Source: Peredibacter starrii (GTDB lineage: Bacteria > Bdellovibrionota > Bacteriovoracia > Bacteriovoracales > Bacteriovoracaceae). From it: a DNA stretch of 64,000 nucleotides. Shown piece after piece: positions 25,685 through 33,314 of this stretch; position 1 is the stretch's first letter, and each line of letters starts with the position of its first letter. The position numbers were made by a program, and so were the translations under genes. The notes below the pieces were generated by a model that saw nothing but the letters and a program-made list of their open reading frames with translations, had not been told where the DNA came from and made no database searches. The stretch spans positions 2,790,001 through 2,854,000 of the forward strand of contig NZ_CP139487.1 in the NCBI RefSeq assembly GCF_034259205.1, in the 5' to 3' direction.

Positions 25685-25915
25685 ATGAAAGTTCTATCGT
25701 TCCTAACTCTGTCTCTTATGCTTTCTATCTCAGCTTGTTCTCACCACCATAAGAAAGACTGTTGCGGTGGCCACAAAGAAAAAATGTCATGTACGAAAGA
25801 AGACTGTAAGAAAAAATGTTGCGATAACAAAGAAAAGAAATGTGCTGACGGTTCATGCACGAAAGAAGAAAAGAAATCTTGTTGCTCTGGTGATTCTTGT
25901 CAGAAAAAATCTTAA
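25685..25915 (+). CDS. Small cysteine/lysine-rich lipoprotein
   Basis: 76 residues with lipobox SISA-C18. The mature 59-residue chain holds eleven further cysteines in CC and Cx(2-5)C spacings (DCC, SCTKEDC, KCC, CADGSC, SCC, SC), plus HHH and many lysines. The composition is like a metallothionein, so metal binding or thiol-redox buffering in the envelope is likely but unproven. The next gene begins 14 nt after its stop and also encodes a cysteine-rich exported protein. Confidence 0.85.
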   Translation: MKVLSFLTLSLMLSISACSHHHKKDCCGGHKEKMSCTKEDCKKKCCDNKEKKCADGSCTKEEKKSCCSGDSCQKKS

Positions 25916-25929
25916 CCAAGAGATCAACC

Positions 25930-26850
25930 ATGAAACTACTTGCAGCAGCAGTACTGCTTTTTGCATTTAAAGTTAATGCCTCCCCTTGCGATCAGGACGC
26001 TAAAAAGTTCTGCCAAGGTACCGATCCGGGTAAAGGTCAACTTGCTCGCTGTTTATCAGATTACGAAAATCAACTCTCACGCGCTTGTGCGGTCGAGCTA
26101 AAGAACTTCAAACAAGAAACTGGTAAGAAGAATCCTTGTTTCGAGGACCTTGCTGAGTACTGCTCTGATGTTCCGACTGACCCTGAGTATATTGAGTACT
26201 GCCTTCTTAAAAATGAGAACCGTCTTGGTACAAAGTGTTCAGCAGATTTCAAGACCAAGAAAGGTGGGATTTTAGTTCGTAACGTATGTGCCCAAGATGT
26301 GGCCAACAACTGTTACGGCGAAATCAATCAACCTGAAGGTGCGATTAACCGCTGTTTAATTAAGAACAAGGCGAAGCTTTCAACTTTCTGTAAAAACAAA
26401 GTTGATAAAAAGATCGCTGATCTTAAAAAGAACAATCCTTGTTTTGAAGACACGGAAAAATTCTGCCCTACTCAAGTTCGTTTCGTAGACATCCAGGATT
26501 GTTTATCTAAAAAAGGTCCGGCATTGAATCCAAGCTGTAAAAAGCTTGTGGACAACGAGGACGCAAAGTTAAAGGCCAACCCTTGTTACCGTGATCTTAT
26601 CACTCACTGTAAAATGGGAATCAGTCCTGCGGATCAACAACGCTGCTTAACTGTGAATGAAAACGAATTAAGTAACTCTTGTCGCCAGTTCCGCGCCACT
26701 CAAGAAAAGAAAGTGGATCAAATGGTTGAACTGTGTGAACAAGACCGTTTAAAGCTCTGTCCAAAGGCCCCTTTCAAAGATGGCAAAGTTCTAAAATGCC
26801 TTCGAGAGAACAAGGCCAAGGTCTCGGCCTCTTGCCAAAAACTTCTTTAA
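25930..26850 (+). CDS. Exported protein with six GLG1-type cysteine-rich repeats
   Basis: 306 residues from ATG 25930, which directly gives signal peptide MKLLAAAVLLFAFKVNA; an in-frame ATG at 25897 lies inside the preceding gene. Six repeats follow with the pattern C-x3-D-x3-x-C-x(10-14)-C-L-x(10-11)-C: 'CDQDAKKFC', 'CFEDLAEYC', 'CAQDVANNC', 'CFEDTEKFC', 'CYRDLITHC' and 'CEQDRLKLC'. That gives 24 cysteines, probably two disulphides per repeat. This is the cysteine-rich repeat of eukaryotic Golgi protein GLG1 (PF00839), also seen in some bacteria. The function is unknown; co-transcription with the Cys-rich lipoprotein suggests a shared role. Confidence 0.85.
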   Translation: MKLLAAAVLLFAFKVNASPCDQDAKKFCQGTDPGKGQLARCLSDYENQLSRACAVELKNFKQETGKKNPCFEDLAEYCSDVPTDPEYIEYCLLKNENRLGTKCSADFKTKKGGILVRNVCAQDVANNCYGEINQPEGAINRCLIKNKAKLSTFCKNKVDKKIADLKKNNPCFEDTEKFCPTQVRFVDIQDCLSKKGPALNPSCKKLVDNEDAKLKANPCYRDLITHCKMGISPADQQRCLTVNENELSNSCRQFRATQEKKVDQMVELCEQDRLKLCPKAPFKDGKVLKCLRENKAKVSASCQKLL

Positions 26851-26856
26851 GCCTCT

Positions 26857-26888
26857 AGGCCTCGCACTCGCGGGGCCTTTTCTTTTCT
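26857..26888 (+). terminator. Rho-independent terminator
   Basis: AGGCCTCG / CGGGGCCT-type stem (857-864 with 871-878, one G-T pair) followed by TTTTCTTTTCT, right after the GLG1-repeat gene. Confidence 0.85.
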
Positions 26889-26971
26889 GCACTATCCACT
26901 TCTCTTTCCTTTCTTGGACTTTCCTATACTTCCTAGGCGTTTTACATATGCCCCTTTCAAAAGGAGCATAC

Positions 26972-27616
26972 ATGGGACAATTAAAACTGAATCTTGATAA
27001 GGGCAGATATGGAGGTCGTAGAAGAGGCTCTGGAAGAAAACGCGTTCACTCCAAAGGTGTTGCTCATCGGGAGCGAGAGAAGGTCAGCCATAAGACTCCC
27101 CTGCATATTAATTTCAAGTACCGAACCAACATCAAAAATAAGACCACTCTTCGTCTCTTGAAAAGGGCAATAATCAATTCCAGGTCACACGGGCTTAGAA
27201 TCCTGCACTATTCGATGCAAAGTAATCATATTCATCTCATTGTTGAAGCGGTGTCGAATGAAATTCTCACAAGAGGAATGAGGTCTCTTACGATTACTTT
27301 TGCGAAAGGTCTGAAACTCGGGAAGGTTCAAACTGAGAGATATCATCTGCATGTCCTTAAAACATTGAAGGAAACGAGAAATACCATTCAATATGTCCTC
27401 TTTAATCAGCAGAAACATGAAAAAGGCACATATTCCAGGATGGATGATTATAGCTCACTGATGCAATTGAAGAATGCCTTGGAACTCATTAAGTGCTTTT
27501 CGAAGAAGAACTGGATCACCATTGAAGTAGGAAGACTCGAAGTAAGATGGCTGGATGAACCGATGAGCTATTTAGGAAGAAACTGGCCCACATCCAAAGA
27601 CATGGGCCAGAGATAA
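26972..27616 (+). CDS. Y1 HUH transposase-like protein (REP-associated, TnpA_REP)
   Basis: 214 residues from ATG 26972; AAAGGAG lies 5 nt upstream of it, whereas the in-frame ATG at 26948 has none. The HUH motif is H86-I-H88 in SNHIHLIVE and the candidate catalytic tyrosine is Y141 in IQYVLFNQ. The N-terminal region is very basic (GRYGGRRRGSGRKR). Such proteins process REP-type hairpins as single-strand nucleases. No flanking inverted repeats or IS200-like ends are visible, so it looks like a resident single-copy RAYT and not a complete insertion sequence. Its stop codon directly abuts that of the converging GMC gene. Confidence 0.85.
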   Translation: MGQLKLNLDKGRYGGRRRGSGRKRVHSKGVAHREREKVSHKTPLHINFKYRTNIKNKTTLRLLKRAIINSRSHGLRILHYSMQSNHIHLIVEAVSNEILTRGMRSLTITFAKGLKLGKVQTERYHLHVLKTLKETRNTIQYVLFNQQKHEKGTYSRMDDYSSLMQLKNALELIKCFSKKNWITIEVGRLEVRWLDEPMSYLGRNWPTSKDMGQR

Positions 27617-29443
27617 TTAAATTCCGAGAGTGTGATCAGCGATGATGTGATCCGCAATTCTTTCAGCGAGAGCTGAAACTGTTAGAAGCGGAGTCGCGCC
27701 AAGTGAGCGCGGAAGGATAGAAGCATCAACCACGAAGAAACCTTTATGGATCTTGCCGTCTTCTGTGAACACGCGACCGTTGTGATCTACCACACCTGTC
27801 TGAGCATCATCACCCATTGGACAACCACCTAACGGGTGAGTCGCCATCATACGGTGACCGAATACTGTCATACGAGGATTTGGTACATAGATCCCTCCAT
27901 GAGCTTTAGCATACTTGGCCATCTCACGGTTAATCGTTTGGAAACCTTTTTCATTAATCACGTTCGGCCAAACTACGTGAACGCGATCTTCATAATCATC
28001 CAGACGGTAACGACCATTTGATGAATCGTGTCCGCAAGCAAAGAAGATGAGTGAATTATTAATCGCACCATCAACATCCGGCTCGGCCGTATCAAAAAGA
28101 TCCTTTCGAACTTTCTTCATCTGCTCGTCAGAGAACTTGCTTGAGTTAGCGAGTGCCCAGGCAGCGAAGGCCTTAGAAACCATTGGTCCCAAAGCACTTG
28201 GAACTGTACCGTCCAAAAGAAGGTAGCGCTCCATTAGATCAACATTTTTTGGATCGTAGTTGTCTTTGCGGTAATCAGCATAAACCATGATGGCCTGCCC
28301 ACTGGTTGAACCAGCACGCTTATTCAGACCGTGACCAAGGATATCAGTTTGAGTCAGCCCGTTGTAGCTGAAACCCATGATGTCACCGTTTGCTGAGAAA
28401 CGAGAGCCAAGAGCTTCAGAAAGACGAAGTCCCTTGAAGCGAGATCTCATCATGATTTGAGTCGTACCCATTGAGCCCGCGGCCATGATAAGAACGTCAG
28501 CTGTAATCACGCCTTCAATTTCTTTATTTTCTTTATTCACATAGTGAATAACGTATTTACCTTCTTTCGTTTTCTCAACGTAACTCACGTCCATCATAGT
28601 GTAGATTTCTGCGCCTTGAGAACGAGCAAGCGGAAGGTAGTTCACAGTTAGAACGTTCTTTGAACCGACGTTACAACCCGAGCAGCAGTCACCACACATG
28701 GTACAAGCATTCTGAACCACTCCGTAATCATTTTTCTGCTTATCAAAAGTATGATTAACGTTAAGAAGTAGTTCTTTTACCGGAACACCAAGTTCCTCAC
28801 CCATTTGCTTATGAAGCTGGGTCTTTCTTACTTTCATCGCATCCGGATGATGAGTTGAAGCAAGAACTCTCTGGGCCTTGTTCATATAGTTCGTGATCTT
28901 ACCGTTAGCGAAGTCTTCACGAATTTCTTTCGGCCAGTCTTTTTGTTGCCACACCAGAGCTTCTGGTCGAGAAGCGATGGCAGCATTTAATAGTGACGTA
29001 CCACCAAGACCCGAAGCACAGATGATATCCACATTACTTTTTTTATGAATGTTTGAATCAACCAGACCTTTTGGATTCATCTTATTGAAAGCAACTTTCG
29101 AAAGATCCCCACCGTCTTTTGGAAACATGCCCGGATGCCACTCACGTCCGCGTTCAAGAACACAAACCTGCTTTCCCTGCGCCGATAAACGGGCCGCAAG
29201 TACCGAACCACCGTAACCAGAACCAATGATGACTACTGGATAGTGTTTTTTAAGTTGTTTGAAATTATTGGCGATGTTTCTTGGATCTGGACCACGCGGA
29301 GATGATGCAGGTTCACGACCTGGATCTTCCTGCTTACCATCTTGTCCGTTCTGGAGAACACCGAAGAAGCCTGCACCTGCGAGTGCACCTGCTCCTGCAG
29401 AAATAAAATCACGTCGGTTAACTTTCTTTTTGTCGTCTTCCAT
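27617..29443 (-). CDS. Tat-exported GMC-family FAD oxidoreductase (cholesterol oxidase-like)
   Basis: 608 residues. A twin-arginine signal is visible: R10-R11-D-F-I-S followed by an Ala/Gly-rich helix. The FAD Rossmann fold is VVIIGSGYGGSVLAARL (70-86), and GLGGTSLLNAAI is a GMC motif. A Cys cluster C247-x2-C250-x2-C253-C254-x2-C257 resembles the one in some cholesterol/alcohol oxidase-like GMC proteins. MMATHPLGGCPMG and the C-terminal VVDASILPRSLGATPLLT complete the active-site half. Export with bound FAD through Tat is expected. It lies 6 nt after a catalase-like lipoprotein gene, so peroxide is a likely product (inference). Confidence 0.88.
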   Translation of the reverse strand: MEDDKKKVNRRDFISAGAGALAGAGFFGVLQNGQDGKQEDPGREPASSPRGPDPRNIANNFKQLKKHYPVVIIGSGYGGSVLAARLSAQGKQVCVLERGREWHPGMFPKDGGDLSKVAFNKMNPKGLVDSNIHKKSNVDIICASGLGGTSLLNAAIASRPEALVWQQKDWPKEIREDFANGKITNYMNKAQRVLASTHHPDAMKVRKTQLHKQMGEELGVPVKELLLNVNHTFDKQKNDYGVVQNACTMCGDCCSGCNVGSKNVLTVNYLPLARSQGAEIYTMMDVSYVEKTKEGKYVIHYVNKENKEIEGVITADVLIMAAGSMGTTQIMMRSRFKGLRLSEALGSRFSANGDIMGFSYNGLTQTDILGHGLNKRAGSTSGQAIMVYADYRKDNYDPKNVDLMERYLLLDGTVPSALGPMVSKAFAAWALANSSKFSDEQMKKVRKDLFDTAEPDVDGAINNSLIFFACGHDSSNGRYRLDDYEDRVHVVWPNVINEKGFQTINREMAKYAKAHGGIYVPNPRMTVFGHRMMATHPLGGCPMGDDAQTGVVDHNGRVFTEDGKIHKGFFVVDASILPRSLGATPLLTVSALAERIADHIIADHTLGI

Positions 29444-29449
29444 GATTCC

Positions 29450-30601
29450 TCACTCGTATGATTCATTCGCCTGCGGTTCAGAGCGGCGTTGGTTATTTAG
29501 ATCGTGACGAAAATGCTGACTGTGTTCATAAACAAGTTTACGAACGCGGTTAAGTCCACCAATCGGACGGTGGGCCTCAATTGAGTGCCAAGGATTAAAC
29601 GCGAGGTGCTCGCAGAAATCCTGACGTTTTTCAGAGCTGAAAGACTGCTTTGGAATAATAAGTTGAGCAACTGGAACGAAAGGAGAAAGGGCCGGGTCCC
29701 AAGCTACAGTAGCGTCTTCAATTGGCATTTTCTCTGCATCAGTTTGTAACTGGATCGCAACTTCCACACAGGCGTCACTCGATGCCAGGTGTTCAGTCAT
29801 GATCATATTAAGATAGTCTTTTTTCATCTGATCTTTTAATCCCGCCTCTGGTCCATTTTTAGGAGGACAAGGATAGGCCTTCATTTTCATTGCTTGATGA
29901 GAACCAAGTCTTTGCGGAAGAGCGCTGAAGTATTCAGCAGTCAGAGGATTTTTAATATGGTCAGCTGATCCGGTCGCAAGAATCTGAATTCCCTTACGAT
30001 CTTTTGGATCCATAAGGTTCGTTGATTTGATTAAATCACCAACTCCACCTGCTCCGCCTTTGGCCGTGAATTTCATAAATTTCACATAGGCCTGAACATC
30101 TGAAGCAAAGAAAACCGGCTTACTTTGGAAAAGAAGATCTTGTGTTCCCTTCTCATCAGCGAGCTTGGCACCTTTTACTTCCATGAGCTTAATCGCAAGT
30201 CCGCGAGCATCTGGCATACTATCGTGTTGTTTTTTACCTGAACCGTTCGATAGACGTGCCCAAGCTGGGAACGTTGAACCTGGTTCAGCAAAAACACCGA
30301 AGCGATATTTTTCAGGAATATCAGAATTAATTTTGAATTCACCACGAACACATCCGTGCTGCTTTCCATGAATGATACGAAGAGCGTAGCTGTTACCTGG
30401 TTGAGGCTTATTATAAGATGCCTTTACAAGAGCAAGGACCTCTTTTGTCGCAGCTTCTTCAGTTGGAGGAACGACCTCTACACCAAGCTTTTTGCCGTTA
30501 CTGTCTACCGACGCAACCTCACGTTTATTGACGTGACTACAGCTAACAAGAACCGCCAGAGTCGATAGTGACCCTACAGCTAAGACTAATTTTTTATTCA
30601 T
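29450..30601 (-). CDS. Catalase-like haem lipoprotein
   Basis: 383 residues with lipobox VLVS-C21. The catalase-superfamily pattern is visible: ALRIIHGKQHGCVRGEF with distal His78, FPAWARLSNGSG, MPDARGLAIKLM, FFASDVQAYVKF, and FNPWHSIEAHRPIGGLNRVR near the end. It is shorter than typical catalases and belongs to the small catalase-like group often found beside oxidases. Periplasmic, membrane-anchored removal or use of peroxide made by the adjacent GMC enzyme fits. GGGGGG lies 5 nt before the ATG. Confidence 0.85.
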   Translation of the reverse strand: MNKKLVLAVGSLSTLAVLVSCSHVNKREVASVDSNGKKLGVEVVPPTEEAATKEVLALVKASYNKPQPGNSYALRIIHGKQHGCVRGEFKINSDIPEKYRFGVFAEPGSTFPAWARLSNGSGKKQHDSMPDARGLAIKLMEVKGAKLADEKGTQDLLFQSKPVFFASDVQAYVKFMKFTAKGGAGGVGDLIKSTNLMDPKDRKGIQILATGSADHIKNPLTAEYFSALPQRLGSHQAMKMKAYPCPPKNGPEAGLKDQMKKDYLNMIMTEHLASSDACVEVAIQLQTDAEKMPIEDATVAWDPALSPFVPVAQLIIPKQSFSSEKRQDFCEHLAFNPWHSIEAHRPIGGLNRVRKLVYEHSQHFRHDLNNQRRSEPQANESYE

Positions 30602-30623
30602 GGATTCCCCCCATTCTCCTAAT

Positions 30624-30651
30624 AGGATAATTGGGCCAGGAATGGGGTCAA
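30624..30651 (-). promoter_or_regulatory. Promoter of the catalase-GMC operon
   Basis: TTGACC, a 16-nt spacer and TATCCT; the start codon follows 22 nt after the -10. Confidence 0.5.
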
Positions 30652-30687
30652 CTTTGCAGAAAATGCCGAAATACCGGAGTGGTTTTA

Positions 30688-30726
30688 TTGGAAAAGGACC
30701 CAGAAGCTTGTACTTCCAGGTCCTTT
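30688..30726 (-). terminator. Terminator of the GY-repeat lipoprotein operon
   Basis: AAAGGACC (minus strand) pairs with GGTCCTTT, with an inner GAAG/CTTC stem, then TTCC. It starts 7 nt after the stop. Confidence 0.7.
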
Positions 30727-30732
30727 GAGGAA

Positions 30733-31848
30733 TTAGATAAAGAACTTAGTAATAAGGAGCGTGATATTTTCCGGAGAAGTTCCGTTCTTTTCGGCCGCTT
30801 TTTCCATGACGCTTGAAAATTTAGATAGGTCACCATGGCGGGCCTCATCCACTGCCTTCTCAATCGCACGGAAGTCACTACCGATGATTTCAGAGGCGTA
30901 AGCATTCGTATCTTCAGAAGTAAGAGCACGTTTCGCTGAGTACTTTCTAAAATGGTTAGCGGCCTTGGCAATTTTCAAAGAACGATCCGCCGAAAGCCCA
31001 AACTTTCCCTTAACTTGTTTTGCCATCTCCATCACGAGATACTGTTCAGCAACGGCCTGTCTCTTCATCGTATCTTTATTTGTTAATGAAGACTCTGAGA
31101 AAAGAATTTTACCATCTGCCACGAGACCCTTACGAGTTGATTTAGGCATTTTAATTTTTGTGTAATCGATAATATCGTTGTGGGCCATTGAGATCAGGTT
31201 TGCATAGCCTTTAAGCTTTTTCGATTTTCCGATAGAAAACGCATCCCACTCACCGTCTCCATAACCAACATCGTAACCGTCATCGTATCCATCAGTGTAG
31301 CCAATGTCATAACCATCGTACTCACCATCAGAATAACCTTCTTCATAGCCATCAGTCTTACCATCAGAATAGCCACGGTTATAATAAGTGTACTGACTCG
31401 TGTTTACGCCTGAGCTGTAACCACGATTGTATTCAGCAGTATAACGAGCGTCTTCCCCATCATCATACCCACTATCATAACCTCGGTCATAACCGTCAGC
31501 ATCGCCGTCAATTTTACCTTGGGAGTAACCAGTACTGTAAGCAGTCGGTTGTGTTTCCTTATAACCTACGTTGTAACCACTCGTATAACCTTGTGAATAA
31601 CCAACTTTGCCTCCGTCGATTTTTCCTTCGTCATAACCAGCAGATTCAAAATAAGCTTTTGCGCGTTCATATCCAGCAGTGTCTCCAGCTGCCTGACCTT
31701 CGTCATAACCAACTTCATATCCTTCGGTCTTACCTTGAGCGCGACCTTCTTCAAAACCTTTGTTGTATTTATTTTCCGGACTTTCTCCGCAAGCAACCAT
31801 CAGAACCAAGAGTGAGAGCGGTAGTAGTTGAGTGATTAGTTTTTTCAT
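30733..31848 (-). CDS. GY/DG-repeat lipoprotein, second of a tandem pair
   Basis: 371 residues with lipobox LMVA-C20. Residues ~25-205 are built of four-residue steps of the type G-Y-x-x-G-Y-x-D-G (GYDRGYDSGYDDG, GYDIGYTDGYDDG), with Gly every fourth residue and Tyr/Asp between. The C-terminal ~165 residues form a helical domain (KLKGYANLISMAHNDIIDYTKI ... AKAANHFRKYS) shared with the neighbouring paralogue. The repeat resembles the Yae1-N-type G-x3-G pattern and may fold as a helical or fibrous stalk. The function is unknown; surface display is inferred from the lipobox. Confidence 0.8.
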   Translation of the reverse strand: MKKLITQLLPLSLLVLMVACGESPENKYNKGFEEGRAQGKTEGYEVGYDEGQAAGDTAGYERAKAYFESAGYDEGKIDGGKVGYSQGYTSGYNVGYKETQPTAYSTGYSQGKIDGDADGYDRGYDSGYDDGEDARYTAEYNRGYSSGVNTSQYTYYNRGYSDGKTDGYEEGYSDGEYDGYDIGYTDGYDDGYDVGYGDGEWDAFSIGKSKKLKGYANLISMAHNDIIDYTKIKMPKSTRKGLVADGKILFSESSLTNKDTMKRQAVAEQYLVMEMAKQVKGKFGLSADRSLKIAKAANHFRKYSAKRALTSEDTNAYASEIIGSDFRAIEKAVDEARHGDLSKFSSVMEKAAEKNGTSPENITLLITKFFI

Positions 31849-31859
31849 TTTGTTGGCCC

Positions 31860-31886
31860 AAAAAAAAGGCCGCCCGAAGGCGCCCC
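31860..31886 (-). terminator. Intra-operon terminator between the GY-repeat genes
   Basis: An imperfect GC-rich stem around TTCG (CGCC/GGCG core) is followed by eight T on the minus strand. It lies 14 nt after the stop of the first GY-repeat gene, so the second gene may be expressed at a lower level by read-through. Confidence 0.7.
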
Positions 31887-31900
31887 ATGTTTAGTTGTTA

Positions 31901-33028
31901 TTAGATGAAGAGCTTAGTTACGATTTCCGCCATTTTTTCTGGAGAAGTTTCGTTCTTCGCAGCTGCTTTCTCCATGACCGAGTTGAAGCTGCTAAGGTCA
32001 CCCTTCATACCACTCTCGTAGGCCTTAGTGATCTGAGCGAAGTTAGAACCCATGATCTCTGTAGCGTAAGCGTTAGTATCTTCAGCAGTTAGCGCACGGT
32101 TAGAAGAATACTTTCTGAAGTGGTTAGCAGCTTTTGCAACTTTCAAAGAACGCTCAGCTGATAGACCAAATTTACCTTTAACTTGTTTTGCCATCTCTAC
32201 TACAAGGTACTGCTCAACAGCTGCAGCACGCTTTAAAGTATCTTTGTTCGTCACTGAAGTTTCAGAGAACAACAGTTTTCCGTTAGCTACAAGACCACGC
32301 TTCGTTTGTTTAGGAGCAGAGATCTTTGAGTAGTCGATAAGGTCGTTGTGGAACATCGAAAGAACGTTGGCATAACCTTTTAGCTTCTTCGTTTTACCAA
32401 CAGATAGTCCGTAGTATCCATCATCGTAACCAACGTCCCAGCCATCGTCCCAACCAGCATCGTAGCCAACATCGTATCCATCGGCCGCACCGTCGTCGTA
32501 GCCTAACTCATATCCATCGGCATTACCGTCAGCATACCCATTGTTATAAGCAGTTGTTTGAGCAGAAGCTTGTCCGGCAGCATAACCAGAGTTATAAGCA
32601 CCTGTTCCAGTGTTTGCATCGTATCCATCATCGTAACCGTGGTCATAACCACGATCGTATCCATCAGCATCACCGTCAGAGTACCCAACATTGTATCCAG
32701 TGTTGTATCCTTCAGTTTTACCGTCTTGCTTACCTACGTTGTAACCTTGAGCATAGCCAAGATTTGTTCCTTCAACTTTACCGTCAGCGAAACCTTTTAA
32801 GTAATCAGCTGAAGCGAAGTATGTTTTTGCACGCTCATAACCAGCGGCGTCCCCGTCAGCATAACCATCGTCATAACCAACGTCATATCCTTCTTTATAT
32901 CCTTGGGCCTTACCATCAGTCAGACCTTGAGCATATTTATCATCACCATCTCCGCTGTCATTACAAGCAACAGAGAGTCCTAGAAGCGAGAGAGTTGCAA
33001 GAGTAGCTAATCCCTTCTGTAGTTTCAT
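31901..33028 (-). CDS. GY/DG-repeat lipoprotein, first of a tandem pair
   Basis: 375 residues from the ATG at 33028, chosen because GGGGAAGAG precedes it and it directly begins a lipoprotein signal with lipobox LSVA-C22; an upstream in-frame ATG at 33088 would add 20 residues before the signal. Residues ~30-215 consist of the G-Y-x-x-G-Y-x-D-G repeat (GYKEGYDVGYDDGYADG). The C-terminal helical domain is nearly the same as in the next gene (KLKGYANVLSMFHNDLIDYSKI, FGLSAERSLKVAKAANHFRKYS). Tandem duplication is evident. A candidate sigma-54 promoter lies ~100 nt upstream. Confidence 0.82.
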   Translation of the reverse strand: MKLQKGLATLATLSLLGLSVACNDSGDGDDKYAQGLTDGKAQGYKEGYDVGYDDGYADGDAAGYERAKTYFASADYLKGFADGKVEGTNLGYAQGYNVGKQDGKTEGYNTGYNVGYSDGDADGYDRGYDHGYDDGYDANTGTGAYNSGYAAGQASAQTTAYNNGYADGNADGYELGYDDGAADGYDVGYDAGWDDGWDVGYDDGYYGLSVGKTKKLKGYANVLSMFHNDLIDYSKISAPKQTKRGLVANGKLLFSETSVTNKDTLKRAAAVEQYLVVEMAKQVKGKFGLSAERSLKVAKAANHFRKYSSNRALTAEDTNAYATEIMGSNFAQITKAYESGMKGDLSSFNSVMEKAAAKNETSPEKMAEIVTKLFI

Positions 33029-33129
33029 TTTCTCTTCCCCTTTTAAAAAATGCGATAAAGCGCACCTATGTTTAAGAAACTTAAACATCTCGATGAGCTT
33101 CCTGCTTATGAGTGTATGGAAAATACAAA

Positions 33130-33145
33130 AGCAAAATGCTTGCCA
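33130..33145 (-). promoter_or_regulatory. Candidate sigma-54 (RpoN) promoter of the GY-repeat operon
   Basis: TGGCAAGCATTTTGCT on the minus strand matches the -24/-12 consensus TGGCACRNNNNTTGCW with one mismatch, keeping the invariant GG and GC at the right spacing. It would give a leader of about 90 nt. Confidence 0.5.
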
Positions 33146-33255
33146 ACTTTTTTGGGATCAGTATGACTCTAAAACCATATTATTAACGCCACGCAAGATG
33201 CGCTCTGGCCCCTCTGAAAGAGACACCTTGGCACTGATGTTTGAGACTGTCAGAA

Positions 33256-33283
33256 ATGAAGAGGCCACTCAGACAGAGTGGCC
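33256..33283 (-). terminator. Terminator-like hairpin after the subtilase gene
   Basis: GGCCACTC / GAGTGGCC, a perfect 8-bp stem with a 5-nt loop, then TCTTCATTTCT on the minus strand. The tail is weak. Confidence 0.55.
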
Positions 33284-33314
33284 CCAGAAGAATTGTTATC
33301 TCTCTATATAATGA

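Noticed and set aside
26948-26971. Upstream ATG as start of the Y1 transposase-like gene
   Set aside because: AAAGGAG is placed for ATG 26972, and the upstream ATG has no ribosome-binding site.
33093-33311. 72-codon plus-strand frame between the GY-repeat operon and the subtilase gene
   Set aside because: No ribosome-binding site, odd composition, and it runs through the sigma-54-like promoter and the terminator hairpin.
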